This document shows positions 35,387-44,109 of a stretch of DNA of 64,000 bases, piece by piece. Both the position numbers and the translations under genes were made by a program. The notes under the pieces were generated by a model, which saw nothing but the letters and a program-made list of their open reading frames with translations, was not told the DNA's origin and did no database searches. Within the stretch, counting starts at the first letter, position 1; every line of letters starts with the position of its first letter. The stretch covers positions 4,169,501-4,233,500 of the forward strand of contig NZ_AP014946.1 of assembly GCF_002355335.1 (NCBI RefSeq). The letters run 5' to 3'. Origin of the DNA: Variibacter gotjawalensis. GTDB taxonomy: Bacteria; Pseudomonadota; Alphaproteobacteria; Rhizobiales; Xanthobacteraceae.

Positions 35387-37318
35387 ATGATCAAAGCTCC
35401 CTATGGTTCCTGGAATTCGCCGATCACTTCCGACCTCATCGTCGCGGGTTCGATCGGCCTCAACGAAATCCGCCTCGATGGTGACGCCGTCTATTGGGTC
35501 GAAGGCCGCCCGCAAGAACAAGGCCGCAACGTCATCGTCCGCGTTGACGGCGACGCGCGCATCGACGTGACGCAGAAGCCGTTCAGCGCGCGCACGCGCG
35601 TGCACGAATACGGCGGCGGCGCGTGGACGGTCGACAACGGCGTCATCTACTTCTCGAATTTCTCCGATGGAGTTTTGTATCGGCAGAAAGGCAACGCGAA
35701 GCCCGAAGCGCTGACGCCCGCGCCCGCCGAGAAAGGCAAAGGTTGGCGCTTCGCCGACGGCATTATCGATCGCAAGCGCAATCTGTGGATCGGCGTCGGC
35801 GAGGATCACACCGCCGGCAACGCGCATCCGGAGAATTACATCGTCGCGGTCGATCTCGCGAACGCGCCATCCGCGCCGCGCATCATCGCTCGCGGACACG
35901 ATTTCTACGCATCGCCGAAACTCTCGCCGGACGGAGAACATCTCGTCTATCTGTGGTGGGATCATCCCAACATGCCGTGGAACGGCACGACGTTGGAAAG
36001 CGTCGCGCTCGACGCGAGCGGCGCGCCGCAGGGCGAACCACGCACCATCGCGGGCGGCGTCGCGGAGTCGATCTTCCAGCCCGAATGGCTGCCGGACGGC
36101 TCCGGCGTACTCTTCGTCTCCGACAAGAGCGGTTGGTGGAACTTCTACACCTACGATCTCGCGACAGCGAAGACGCGCGCGATTTGCCCGAAGGACACCG
36201 AATTCGGCTTGCCGCAGTGGGTGTTCGGCCTCTCGACTTACGCCTTCGTCGATGCGCAGCGCATCGTCTGCACCTACAGCGAAGGCGGCCTCGGCAAACT
36301 CGCGACTCTCGACCTCGCCGGCGGCACGCTTGCGCCGATCGCGCTGCCCTACTCCGCCTTCGGTTCGATCCGCGCCAACCAAAATACGGTCGTCTTCCGC
36401 GCCGGCGCGTCCGACAAACCCGTGAGTTTCGTTCGCCTCGAACTCGCAAGCGGCGAACACACGGTGCTCGCGAAAGCGACCGAGCTCGCCGATCGGCCGC
36501 AGATCGCCGCATGTCTCTCGATGGCCGAACCCATCGAATACCCGACCGAGAACGGCCTCGCCGCTTTCGCGCTTTTCTATCCGCCGAAGAATGCCGAATA
36601 CGAAGCGCCGGCCGGCGAGCAGCCGCCGCTCGTCGTGATGGTGCACGGCGGTCCGACATCGGCGGCGCAGAGCGCACTGTCGCTCGGCATTCAATACTGG
36701 ACGAGTCGCGGCATCGCTGTGCTCGACGTGAATTACGGCGGCTCCACCGGCTTCGGCCGCGCCTATCGCGACCGGCTGCATCTCTCGTGGGGCGTCGTCG
36801 ATGTCGACGACTGCGTCAACGGCGCGAAGTACCTCGCCGCGCAAGGCCGCGTCGACGGTGGGCGGTGCGTCATCACGGGCGGCAGCGCGGGCGGCTATAC
36901 GACGCTCGCGGCGCTTGCCTTCCGCGATTTCTTCCAAGGCGGCGGCAGCCATTACGGCGTCAGCGATGCGGCTGCGCTAGCGGCCGACACACACAAATTC
37001 GAGTCCCGCTACATGGATTGGCTCATCGGGCCTTACCCGCAGGAAGCCGCGCTCTATCGCGAGCGCTCGCCGATCCATCACGTCGACAAACTCGACAAGC
37101 CGGTGATCTTTTTCCAAGGCGACGAAGACATGGTCGTGCCGCCGAACCAGACCGAGATGATGGTCGACGCGCTGCGCGCCAAGGGCAACGCGGTCGGTTA
37201 CTTCCTCTTCGCGGGCGAGCAGCACGGCTTCCGCAAGGCCGGCAACATCCAGCGCGCGCTCGATGCCGAACTTTATTTCTACGCCTTCGAGGTGTTCAGG
37301 ACCGGCTTGAAATATTGA
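35387..37318 (+). CDS. S9-family prolyl oligopeptidase-like peptidase
   Basis: ATG 35387 gives 643 residues; the open frame upstream is not coding. The N-terminal half is a beta-propeller (repeated short beta blades with SPDGEHLVYLWWD and LPDGSGVLFVSD). The C-terminal alpha/beta hydrolase has Ser500 in GGSAGGY, an Asp in GDEDMVVP and His in EQHGFRKA, the S9 triad. HGGPTSAA is the oxyanion region. No signal peptide is seen, so it is probably cytoplasmic and cleaves short peptides. Confidence 0.9.
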   Translation: MIKAPYGSWNSPITSDLIVAGSIGLNEIRLDGDAVYWVEGRPQEQGRNVIVRVDGDARIDVTQKPFSARTRVHEYGGGAWTVDNGVIYFSNFSDGVLYRQKGNAKPEALTPAPAEKGKGWRFADGIIDRKRNLWIGVGEDHTAGNAHPENYIVAVDLANAPSAPRIIARGHDFYASPKLSPDGEHLVYLWWDHPNMPWNGTTLESVALDASGAPQGEPRTIAGGVAESIFQPEWLPDGSGVLFVSDKSGWWNFYTYDLATAKTRAICPKDTEFGLPQWVFGLSTYAFVDAQRIVCTYSEGGLGKLATLDLAGGTLAPIALPYSAFGSIRANQNTVVFRAGASDKPVSFVRLELASGEHTVLAKATELADRPQIAACLSMAEPIEYPTENGLAAFALFYPPKNAEYEAPAGEQPPLVVMVHGGPTSAAQSALSLGIQYWTSRGIAVLDVNYGGSTGFGRAYRDRLHLSWGVVDVDDCVNGAKYLAAQGRVDGGRCVITGGSAGGYTTLAALAFRDFFQGGGSHYGVSDAAALAADTHKFESRYMDWLIGPYPQEAALYRERSPIHHVDKLDKPVIFFQGDEDMVVPPNQTEMMVDALRAKGNAVGYFLFAGEQHGFRKAGNIQRALDAELYFYAFEVFRTGLKY

Positions 37319-37340
37319 ATTGGGAGCCGCAGCGCTTGCG

Positions 37341-37456
37341 CTCCCCTCCCCCGCAAAGCGTGGGGAGGGGTCGGGGGTGGGGGTGCTGTGAGCTTGAGAA
37401 AAAGCCCCCCACCCTGTCCCTCCCCACCACTCGCTTCGCTCGCGGGAGGGAGGGGA
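37341..37456. repeat. Palindromic intergenic repeat, family D
   Basis: Two arms rich in C or G runs, CTCCCCTCCCCCGCAAAGCG and CGCGGGAGGGAGGGG, flank TCGGGGGTGGGGGT and CCCCCCACCCTG. The arms can pair into a long hairpin. It lies between convergent genes (S9 peptidase and the decarboxylase subunit). Only one copy is present in this window. Confidence 0.6.
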
Positions 37457-37482
37457 CGACAACGTCGACGCCGAACTCTGTG

Positions 37483-38085
37483 CTAGCTCCGCGTCCCCAA
37501 CCCCTGCATGAACCGGTCCGTGATGCGCGCGGGATCGCGGTCCGTGTAGCCGGCGGCGGGTTTATCGTCGATACGCACTGCGATGAACCACGGGCCGTCT
37601 TCCTTCAGCGCGCGATCGATCATCGCTTCGAAGCTCGCCTCGTCCTCCGCCCATGCACTCTGCTTCAAACCACACGCCTGCGCGATCGCGACATAATCCG
37701 CGCCCGCCGCAACCGCGACCGTCGGCTGACCACCGGTGACCTGAAACGCACCGTTGTCCATCACGACCGCGATGAGATTTTTCGGCTTCTGCGCCGCAAT
37801 GGTCGCCAGCACGCCGAGCTGCATCAGCAACGAGCCGTCACCTTCGAGCGCGATTGCGCGACGCTGCGGCTGCGCCAGCGCGACACCGAACGCGATCGGG
37901 ATCGCGAGCCCCATGCTGCCGAGCATGTAAAAATTCTGCGGACGCTGACCCGCGCAATAGAGATCGAAATTCGTATTGCCGATGCCGCCGATCACAGCTT
38001 CGTCGCCGAGCCGCGCGACCAGCCGCCGCGTCAAGTCGCTGCGATTCATCCTGTTGTCACCAAGCCTTGAAGCAGACTCCGCCAT
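37483..38085 (-). CDS. TPP-dependent decarboxylase, catalytic TPP-binding subunit (ComE-like)
   Basis: ATG 38085 gives 200 residues, two bases after the partner gene's stop. The TPP/Mg motif is visible as ALEGDGSLLM with the later Asn in VVMDNGAF. The size and the pairing with the upstream gene match split sulfopyruvate/phosphonopyruvate-type decarboxylases (ComD/ComE). It would decarboxylate a 2-oxo acid to an aldehyde. The substrate is not determined; no sulfolactate or coenzyme M genes are adjacent. Confidence 0.78.
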   Translation of the reverse strand: MAESASRLGDNRMNRSDLTRRLVARLGDEAVIGGIGNTNFDLYCAGQRPQNFYMLGSMGLAIPIAFGVALAQPQRRAIALEGDGSLLMQLGVLATIAAQKPKNLIAVVMDNGAFQVTGGQPTVAVAAGADYVAIAQACGLKQSAWAEDEASFEAMIDRALKEDGPWFIAVRIDDKPAAGYTDRDPARITDRFMQGLGTRS

Positions 38086-38087
38086 GA

Positions 38088-38642
38088 CTACCCCGCAAAC
38101 TTTTTGCCGCCGGTCAGCAACGGCGAGAGAATGAGACATGTGGGCGAGCGCGTCGCCACCGCTTGGCGGATCGTGCGCTCGGTGATCTCGCGGCATTCGT
38201 CAAGCCGCGCGATCGTGTGGTGCTGCATCGCCATTGCATCGAGGATCGGCCGCATCGTTTTCGCGACCAGCGCCTGCCCGCGATTGAATTCCCCGAGCGT
38301 GCCGCGCTCCGACACCATCATCAGCACCGGAATGTTGAACGGCACCGGCAGCGACGCGAGCGTATTCGCGAGCGTCGCAAAGCCGGAGGTCTGCATCAGC
38401 ACGATGCCGCGCATGCCGCCCATCGCCGCGCCCGAGACGATGCCGACCGCCTCCTCTTCCCGCGCCGCCGGAAAAATCGTGAAGAACGGATCCGCTTCGA
38501 GATCGATGATCAGCGGCTTGAGCACATTGTCCGGCACGTAGACGACGAGCCGCACATCGTTCGCTTTGAGCGTTTCGGCGACGATCGCATGCCACGTCTG
38601 GCTTTGCGTTCCGGTGGATGAAATCTGCATGGGCGGCTTCAT
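38088..38642 (-). CDS. TPP-dependent decarboxylase, pyrimidine-binding subunit (ComD-like)
   Basis: The protein is about 184 residues from ATG 38642; ATG 38630 is an alternative. It matches the N-terminal domain of TPP decarboxylases, with VYVPDNVLKPLI, the glutamate segment AAREEEAVGIVSGAAMGG and MQTSGFATLANTLASL. The Glu in this block normally protonates the pyrimidine of TPP. It directly precedes the ComE-like subunit gene and is divergent from a 2-hydroxyacid dehydrogenase gene. Confidence 0.78.
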   Translation of the reverse strand: MKPPMQISSTGTQSQTWHAIVAETLKANDVRLVVYVPDNVLKPLIIDLEADPFFTIFPAAREEEAVGIVSGAAMGGMRGIVLMQTSGFATLANTLASLPVPFNIPVLMMVSERGTLGEFNRGQALVAKTMRPILDAMAMQHHTIARLDECREITERTIRQAVATRSPTCLILSPLLTGGKKFAG

Positions 38643-38734
38643 TGACAAGCGTTCGGAATTGGCCGATCTCGGGCCGGCCTGAGCGGCCATTCTGGCGCGC
38701 TCGCCTCCCTGTCGTCCAGCCCGCGGTTACGTCC

Positions 38735-39784
38735 ATGGTCCCGAATAGCAAGCGTGTGTTTTATGTCGAACCGCACCGGTCGAACCGGTTTCTGGAGGTC
38801 TTGGGAGCGCGCCAAGACGTGACGCTCGATGCGCTAACGCACCAGAGCGATAAGGTCGAGATCTCGCGCGTTCTCGCCGGCGCGCATGCGTATCAGGTCG
38901 GCGCATCGCGCCAGGAACTCGTGCCGCATCTGCATGTGACGCAGAGCCTGATCGAACAGGCGCCGCATCTTCTCATCGTGTCGTCGAACGGTGCCGGCTT
39001 CGACACCGTCGACGCCAAGGCCTGCACGAAGGCCGGCATCCTCGTCGTCGCGCAGACCGGCGGCAATCGCGAAGCCGTCGCCGAGCACGCGCTCGGCATG
39101 ATGCTCGCGCTCTCGAAGCGCTTCGTCGAAACCGATCGCTACATGCGCCGTCAGAACGGCATCAGCCGCAACGCTTTCATGGGTCACGACATCATCGGCA
39201 AGACGATCGGCATCGTCGGTCTCGGCAACGTCGGCACACGCACCGCGGAGCTTTGTCGCGGCCTGTTCCGCATGCGCGTCCTCGCTTACGATCCGTATCT
39301 CACGACCGCGCAGATCGCCGCGCACGGCGCCGAGAAGGTCGAACTCGACCAGCTTATGCGCGAGTCTGATTTCGTGTCGGTGCATTGTCCATACAACGAA
39401 GAGACCGCGAACATGATCGGCGCGCCGCAATACGCGCTGATGAAGCCGGATGCTTACTTCATCACGACGGCGCGCGGCGGCATTCATGACGAAGCCGCAC
39501 TCGTGGATGTGTTGAAGGCTAAGAAGATCGCGGGCGCCGGTCTCGACGTTTGGGTCGACGAGCCGCCGCCCCACGATCACCCGCTGATGGCTTTCGACAC
39601 TGTGATCGTGACGCCGCACACCGCAGGCGTCACGCACGAAGCCCGCGTCAACATGGGCCAGATCGCGGCCGATCAGATGCTGCTGGCGCTCGATGGCGGC
39701 CGTGCGCCGCGCATCCAGAATCCGGAAGTCTGGTCGGCTTATGTCGAGCGCTTCCGCAAGGAATTCGGCGTCACGCCGGCCTGA
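38735..39784 (+). CDS. D-isomer-specific 2-hydroxyacid dehydrogenase
   Basis: ATG 38735 gives 349 residues. The NAD-binding motif IGIVGLGNVGTRTAEL, the Arg in TARGGIHDEAALVDVL, the Glu region in WVDEPPPHDHPL and the catalytic His in TPHTAGVT are all present. It interconverts a 2-hydroxy acid and a 2-oxo acid with NAD(H). The divergent ComDE-like pair may share a 2-oxo acid with this enzyme. The stop codon abuts the convergent cupin gene. Confidence 0.87.
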   Translation: MVPNSKRVFYVEPHRSNRFLEVLGARQDVTLDALTHQSDKVEISRVLAGAHAYQVGASRQELVPHLHVTQSLIEQAPHLLIVSSNGAGFDTVDAKACTKAGILVVAQTGGNREAVAEHALGMMLALSKRFVETDRYMRRQNGISRNAFMGHDIIGKTIGIVGLGNVGTRTAELCRGLFRMRVLAYDPYLTTAQIAAHGAEKVELDQLMRESDFVSVHCPYNEETANMIGAPQYALMKPDAYFITTARGGIHDEAALVDVLKAKKIAGAGLDVWVDEPPPHDHPLMAFDTVIVTPHTAGVTHEARVNMGQIAADQMLLALDGGRAPRIQNPEVWSAYVERFRKEFGVTPA

Positions 39785-40369
39785 TCACTTCTCGAGTTCG
39801 ACCGTATCGAAATCGGCCGGCAGAATAATCTCGAGCACTTCGCAGTCGTCCGAATAGTCGAGCACCTTGTGCTTCACTTTCGGCGGCTGAATCCAGCACG
39901 ATCCCTCGCGCATCACATGCGCGCCCTCGCCGGCGAATTCGGATTTGATCCAGCCCTTCAGCACGTAGACCATCTGAAAGTCGACGTCGTGGAAATGCAG
40001 CTTGGAGACTTCCTCCGGGCGGCACGGCGGTATGAACTGCACGACATGGGCTTGCGCGAGACCGTGCGTCGCCGCCGCGATCCCGAGTTCGCGATAGCGC
40101 GCGTAGCTGCGCAGCCCTTCGACGAACGAATGCGCGCCGAGATGGCTGGCGACGAATGTCTGCGGCGGGCGTTTCGCCAATGCGGCGCGTGTGCGCGGCT
40201 TCGCGGCTTTCTTCGCGGCGGGCTTACGCGCCGCGCTTTTGCGAGCCGGAGCCTTCCGCGCCGGAGCCTTACGAGCGGTCGTTTTGCGCGCGGCAGGTTT
40301 GCGAGCCGATACTTTGCGCGCGGTGCTCCTTGCGGCTTTCGCGACCTTGCGCGTTTTGGCTTTTGCCAT
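39785..40369 (-). CDS. Cupin domain protein with N-terminal histone H1-like Lys/Arg/Ala-rich tail
   Basis: ATG 40369 with Shine-Dalgarno GGGAGG gives 194 residues. Residues 1-68 are repeats of the type ARKPAARK, ARKAPARK and AAKKAAK, strongly basic, like histone H1 or HupB-type tails. Residues about 70-194 form a cupin with the metal-ligand pattern KLHFHDVDFQMVYVLKG and a late VKHKVLDYS. The cupin may bind a metal or ligand, and the tail could bind DNA, RNA or an acidic surface. The combination is unusual. Stop codons of this and the convergent dehydrogenase gene abut. Confidence 0.8.
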   Translation of the reverse strand: MAKAKTRKVAKAARSTARKVSARKPAARKTTARKAPARKAPARKSAARKPAAKKAAKPRTRAALAKRPPQTFVASHLGAHSFVEGLRSYARYRELGIAAATHGLAQAHVVQFIPPCRPEEVSKLHFHDVDFQMVYVLKGWIKSEFAGEGAHVMREGSCWIQPPKVKHKVLDYSDDCEVLEIILPADFDTVELEK

Positions 40370-40533
40370 CAGGGCCTCCCGGAATTTTGTTGAGGTCTCA
40401 GTGTCTGCCTCGTCGTCAGCACTGGCAAGCACAGAGTCACATTTCGGAACTAACGCGTGCGCGCCGAACAAGCTCTTTCCTTGCTGTCGGCTTCCCCCTT
40501 AAGCTCTGCACAACGGTTCGCGGGAGGACAAGC

Positions 40534-41259
40534 ATGGCCGAGAAGGCAGCGCTCATCATCGGCGCAGGCGATGCGACAGGTGGCGCAATCGCGCGGCGCT
40601 TCGCCCGCGAAGGCTTCACGGCCTGCGTCGTTCGCCGCACCGCCGACAAGCTTGAGCCGTTGGTCGCCGAGATCACGAAAGCCGGCGGCAAGGCGCGCGC
40701 GTTCGGCGTCGATGCGCGCAAGGAAGACGCGATGATCGCGCTCGTCGACCAGATCGAGAGTGAAGTCGGCCCGCTCGAAGTTGCTGTGTTCAACATCGGC
40801 GCCAACGTCCGCTTCGGCATTCGCGAGACGACGGCGCGCGTCTATTTCAAAGTTTGGGAGATGGCGTGCTTCGCCGGCTTCCTCACCGGCCGCGAAGCCG
40901 CCCGCGTCATGGTCCCGCGCAAGCGCGGCACGATCCTCTTCACCGGCGCGACAGCGAGCGTGCGCGGCGGCGCAGGTTTCTCGGCCTTCTCGGGCGCCAA
41001 ACATGCGCTCCGCGCGCTTGCGCAGTCGATGGCGCGCGAGCTTGGCCCCGAAGGCGTTCACGTCGCGCATATCGTGGTCGACGGCGGCATCAACACGGCC
41101 TTCATCCGCGACAACTTCCCGGAGCGCGCCGCGCTCTTACCGGACGACGGCATTCTCGATCCAGACGCGATCGCGGAAAACTACTGGACCCTGCATTCAC
41201 AACACCGCTCCGCCTGGACGCACGAACTCGACGTGCGTCCGTGGATGGAAAAGTGGTGA
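40534..41259 (+). CDS. SDR-family protein with Phe replacing the catalytic Tyr
   Basis: ATG 40534 with CGGGAGG gives 241 residues. A variant NAD(P) motif (GAGDATGGAIA), NIGAN in place of NNAG, and the SDR helix GAKHALRALAQSMARELG are seen. Where classical members have YxxxK, this reads FSGAK, so the Tyr is Phe. It resembles a subgroup of short-chain dehydrogenases with this loss. Activity is doubtful or altered. The HCCA isomerase-like gene follows after 11 bases, likely co-transcribed. Confidence 0.8.
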   Translation: MAEKAALIIGAGDATGGAIARRFAREGFTACVVRRTADKLEPLVAEITKAGGKARAFGVDARKEDAMIALVDQIESEVGPLEVAVFNIGANVRFGIRETTARVYFKVWEMACFAGFLTGREAARVMVPRKRGTILFTGATASVRGGAGFSAFSGAKHALRALAQSMARELGPEGVHVAHIVVDGGINTAFIRDNFPERAALLPDDGILDPDAIAENYWTLHSQHRSAWTHELDVRPWMEKW

Positions 41260-41270
41260 CCGGAGGAAAC

Positions 41271-41888
41271 ATGAGCACGGTGGAATTCTACTTCGACTTC
41301 GGCAGCCCGAACGCGCACATCGCGCATATCCGCTTGCCCGAGATCATCGCCCGCACAGGCGCAACGCTGGTGCCGAAGATCATGCTGCTTGGCGGCGTCT
41401 TTCAAGCGACCGGCAACGTGTCGCCGATGAACGCAACGTTCAAGGTGCCGTATATCCGCACCGACATGGCGCGCTTCATCGCGAAATACAAAGTGCCGTT
41501 CCGCATGAACCCGCACTTCCCCGTCAACACGATCAAGATGATGCGCGGCGCTGTCGTCGCCGAGGAAGAAGGCTTCCTGCCGAAATACATGGACGTTTGC
41601 TTCAACGCGATGTGGGCCGACCGCAAGAACATGGCGGACGACGCTACGATCGCGGAAGTCTTCACGGCGGGCGGCCTCGATCCGGCGCATATCGCGAAAC
41701 GCTCCGCCGAGGACGCCGTGAAGGATAAGCTGAAACTCTACACCGGCGCGGCCGCCGAGCGGGGCATCTTCGGCGCGCCGACATTCTTCGTCGGCGATGA
41801 GATGTTCTTCGGCCAGGATCGCCTCGAATTTGTCGAAGAGGCGCTCAAGGGCCAATCCTACGCCCCGCCGAAGAAAGGCGCTGCCTAG
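41271..41888 (+). CDS. 2-hydroxychromene-2-carboxylate isomerase/DsbA-like (GST kappa-type) protein
   Basis: ATG 41271 with strong Shine-Dalgarno CGGAGGAAAC gives 205 residues. The N-terminal FYFDFGSPNAHIAH has the active-site Ser of HCCA isomerases, and the C-terminal segment ERGIFGAPTFFVGDEMFFGQDRL is the family signature with the cis-Pro. It uses glutathione to isomerise an aromatic catabolic intermediate in known members. With the adjacent SDR it may act in ring-compound breakdown, but the rest of such a pathway is not here. Confidence 0.86.
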   Translation: MSTVEFYFDFGSPNAHIAHIRLPEIIARTGATLVPKIMLLGGVFQATGNVSPMNATFKVPYIRTDMARFIAKYKVPFRMNPHFPVNTIKMMRGAVVAEEEGFLPKYMDVCFNAMWADRKNMADDATIAEVFTAGGLDPAHIAKRSAEDAVKDKLKLYTGAAAERGIFGAPTFFVGDEMFFGQDRLEFVEEALKGQSYAPPKKGAA

Positions 41889-42007
41889 GCGCAAAAAACG
41901 AAGGCCGTTCCGCGCCGCAGACCGCGCCCGCTTGCGCGACATCGGCGCGTCGTCTTTAGTCCGAACAAGGCGCGCCAAGCGCCCAACAAGAAAAATGGGA
42001 GGGATCG

Positions 42008-43201
42008 ATGAAGCGGTCATTTCTCGCTATCGCGGCACTCGCGCTGAGCCTCGCAACCGCGCACGCCCAACAACCTTACAAAATCGGCCTGATCCTCGAT
42101 ATGTCCGGGCCATACGCCGACATCACGGGTGAAGGCAGCGCAACGGCCGCCCGCATGGCCGTACAGGAATTCGGCGGCAAAGTGCTCGGCCGCCCGATCG
42201 AGGTGCTGATCGTCGATCATCAAAACAAAGCAGACATCGCCGCCGCGACCGCGCGCGAATGGTTCGACAACCAGGGCGTCGAAGCGATCCTCGATGTCGC
42301 GGCCTCCGCGACCGCGCTCGCCGCCAGCGAGATCGCCCGCGCGCGTAACAAGATCATCGTCTTCAACGGCCCAGGCTCGACGCGGCTCACCAACGAAGCC
42401 TGCGGCCCCTACACGGTGCACTACGTCTTCGACAACTACGCGCTCTCGAAAGGCACCGCGGCCGGCCTCACCAAGCAGGGCGGCGACTCGTGGTTCCTCG
42501 TCGTTGCCGATTATGCCTTCGGCCACGATCTCGAACGCGAGGCGACGAACTTCGTGAAGGCGAGCGGCGGCAAGGTGCTCGGTGCAGTTCGCCACCCGCT
42601 CAACACCAACGATCTGTCGTCGTTCATCCTACAAGCGCAGGCGTCGAAGGCGAAAGTCGTCGGCTTCGCCAATGCGGGCGCCGACACGATCAACGGCATC
42701 AAGCAGATGGTCGAATTCGGTCTCGTCAAAGCCGGCCAGAAGCCCGCCGCCCTCCTCGCCTTCATCTCGGACATCGACAGCCTCGGCCTCGAAACCGCGC
42801 AAGGCCTATTGCTGACCGAAAGCTTCCTCGCCGACCGCGACGACGAGAGCAAAGCCTTCGTCAAAAAGTTCTCCGAGCGCGTGAAGCGCGCGCCGACCAG
42901 CGCGCAGGCCGGGGTCTATTCGTCGGTGCTGCACTATCTCAAGGCGGTGGAGAAAGCCGGCACGGCGGATGCGGCGCCCGTCATGAAGATCATGAAGGAG
43001 ACGCCGATCAAGGACGCTTTTACCAACAACGGCCGCATCCGCGAGGATGGCCGCATGGTGCACGACATGTATCTGGTCGAGGTGAAGAAGCCGTCCGAGT
43101 CGTCCGGCCGCTTCGACTATTACAAGCTCGTTACCACGATCCCGGCGGAAGAAGCCTTCACGCCGCTCTCGGAATCGCGCTGCCCGCTGGTGAAGAAATA
43201 G
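42008..43201 (+). CDS. ABC transporter substrate-binding protein, LivK type
   Basis: This 397-residue protein starts with a Sec signal peptide (SFLAIAALALSLATAHA) after Shine-Dalgarno GGGAGG. The mature part begins YKIGLILDMSGPYADITGEG, typical of branched-chain-type receptors, and continues through DHQNKADIAAATAREW and the late YSSVLHYLKAVEKAG. No permease or ATPase genes are next to it, so it may use the LIV system elsewhere. Ligand unknown. Confidence 0.88.
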   Translation: MKRSFLAIAALALSLATAHAQQPYKIGLILDMSGPYADITGEGSATAARMAVQEFGGKVLGRPIEVLIVDHQNKADIAAATAREWFDNQGVEAILDVAASATALAASEIARARNKIIVFNGPGSTRLTNEACGPYTVHYVFDNYALSKGTAAGLTKQGGDSWFLVVADYAFGHDLEREATNFVKASGGKVLGAVRHPLNTNDLSSFILQAQASKAKVVGFANAGADTINGIKQMVEFGLVKAGQKPAALLAFISDIDSLGLETAQGLLLTESFLADRDDESKAFVKKFSERVKRAPTSAQAGVYSSVLHYLKAVEKAGTADAAPVMKIMKETPIKDAFTNNGRIREDGRMVHDMYLVEVKKPSESSGRFDYYKLVTTIPAEEAFTPLSESRCPLVKK

Positions 43202-43223
43202 CGCCTGAGCAACACACTCGGCT

Positions 43224-43349
43224 GTCATCCCGGCCAAGCGAGTTTGCGCAGCAAACCGCGCGAGCCGGGACCCACGTATCCCTGCCACACAGGGGAACAT
43301 GGATCCCGGATCGGCATCGCAGCTTCGCTTGCTCGCCGTCCGGGATGAC
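43224..43349. repeat. Palindromic intergenic repeat, family A (copy 2)
   Basis: It starts GTCATCCCGG, has GGATCCCGG in the centre and ends CCGGGATGAC, matching the copy at 32827-32968. It follows the LivK-type gene and precedes its terminator. Confidence 0.75.
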
Positions 43350-43365
43350 ATCTGAGCCCAAAAAC

Positions 43366-43396
43366 AAAAAGGCCGGCGATGACGCCGGCCTTTTTC
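43366..43396. terminator. Terminator between the LivK-type gene and the L,D-transpeptidase gene
   Basis: AAAAA, GGCCGGCG, loop ATGA, CGCCGGCC and TTTTT form a symmetric hairpin able to stop transcription from both sides. Confidence 0.9.
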
Positions 43397-43416
43397 GATT
43401 CAGTGAATGTCGGCGC

Positions 43417-44109
43417 CTAGTCGCGGCCGAACAGGTTCGCGTGCTGCTGACCGCGCGGGTTGAACGGCGAGTCGCCCTGCTTCGGGGCGAGAACGACGAC
43501 CGTCGTCCCCGTCTTCACGCGCTCATAAAGATCGATGACGTCTTCGTTGGTCATGCGGATGCAGCCCGACGAGATCGCTTCGCCGATATATTCCGGCTGG
43601 TTGGTGCCGTGAATGCGGAACAGCGTGTCCTTGTTGCCCTGATAGAGATAGATGCCGCGCGCACCGAGCGGGTTCTTCGGGCCACCCGCGACACGATCCG
43701 GAATGTTGCCGAGACGGCGCTTGATGTCCGCGGTCGGGATCCAATCCGGCCACTCGGCAAGACGGCCGACCTTGGCGACGCCCGAGAACGCCAGCGCTTC
43801 TTCACCGACCGTCACGCCGTAGCGGATCGCGGTGCCGTCGCCCTGTACGTAATACAAATAGCGTGCGTCGGAATCGACCACGATCGAACCCGGCGCTTCC
43901 TTGCGGTGATAGGTGACGATCGCGCGCTGGTAAGCTTCCGGCGGCGCCACTTCCTTATAAGGCGTGTTCGCCAATAGAACTTTGTCGCGCGGCTTGAGGC
44001 TCGACTTCGGCGCCGGCTCACGCTTCGACGACATCATGGTCGCGCTGTTGCAGCCCGCCAACATGAACGAAAGGCCGATCGCTGCGGCCAGGACCCCACG
44101 GGTCAACAT
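43417..44109 (-). CDS. L,D-transpeptidase (YkuD) lipoprotein
   Basis: ATG 44109 has GGAAG upstream and gives 230 residues starting with a lipoprotein signal peptide (lipobox LAGC, Cys20). The YkuD domain (about 70-210) has His167 in HGTNQ and Cys183 in SSGCIRM, the catalytic pair that cross-links peptidoglycan stem peptides or attaches lipoproteins. An upstream ATG at 44124 is possible. The domain and size match alphaproteobacterial L,D-transpeptidases. Confidence 0.9.
   Translation of the reverse strand: MLTRGVLAAAIGLSFMLAGCNSATMMSSKREPAPKSSLKPRDKVLLANTPYKEVAPPEAYQRAIVTYHRKEAPGSIVVDSDARYLYYVQGDGTAIRYGVTVGEEALAFSGVAKVGRLAEWPDWIPTADIKRRLGNIPDRVAGGPKNPLGARGIYLYQGNKDTLFRIHGTNQPEYIGEAISSGCIRMTNEDVIDLYERVKTGTTVVVLAPKQGDSPFNPRGQQHANLFGRD

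Noticed and set aside
35623-38070. An 815-codon + strand frame overlapping the S9 peptidase and the ComE-like gene
   Set aside because: It is Arg-rich in a shifted frame of the real peptidase gene, and then antisense to the decarboxylase subunit.
42490-43977. A 495-codon + strand frame through the LivK-type gene and beyond
   Set aside because: It is a shifted frame of LivK and antisense to the L,D-transpeptidase, crossing a repeat and a terminator.
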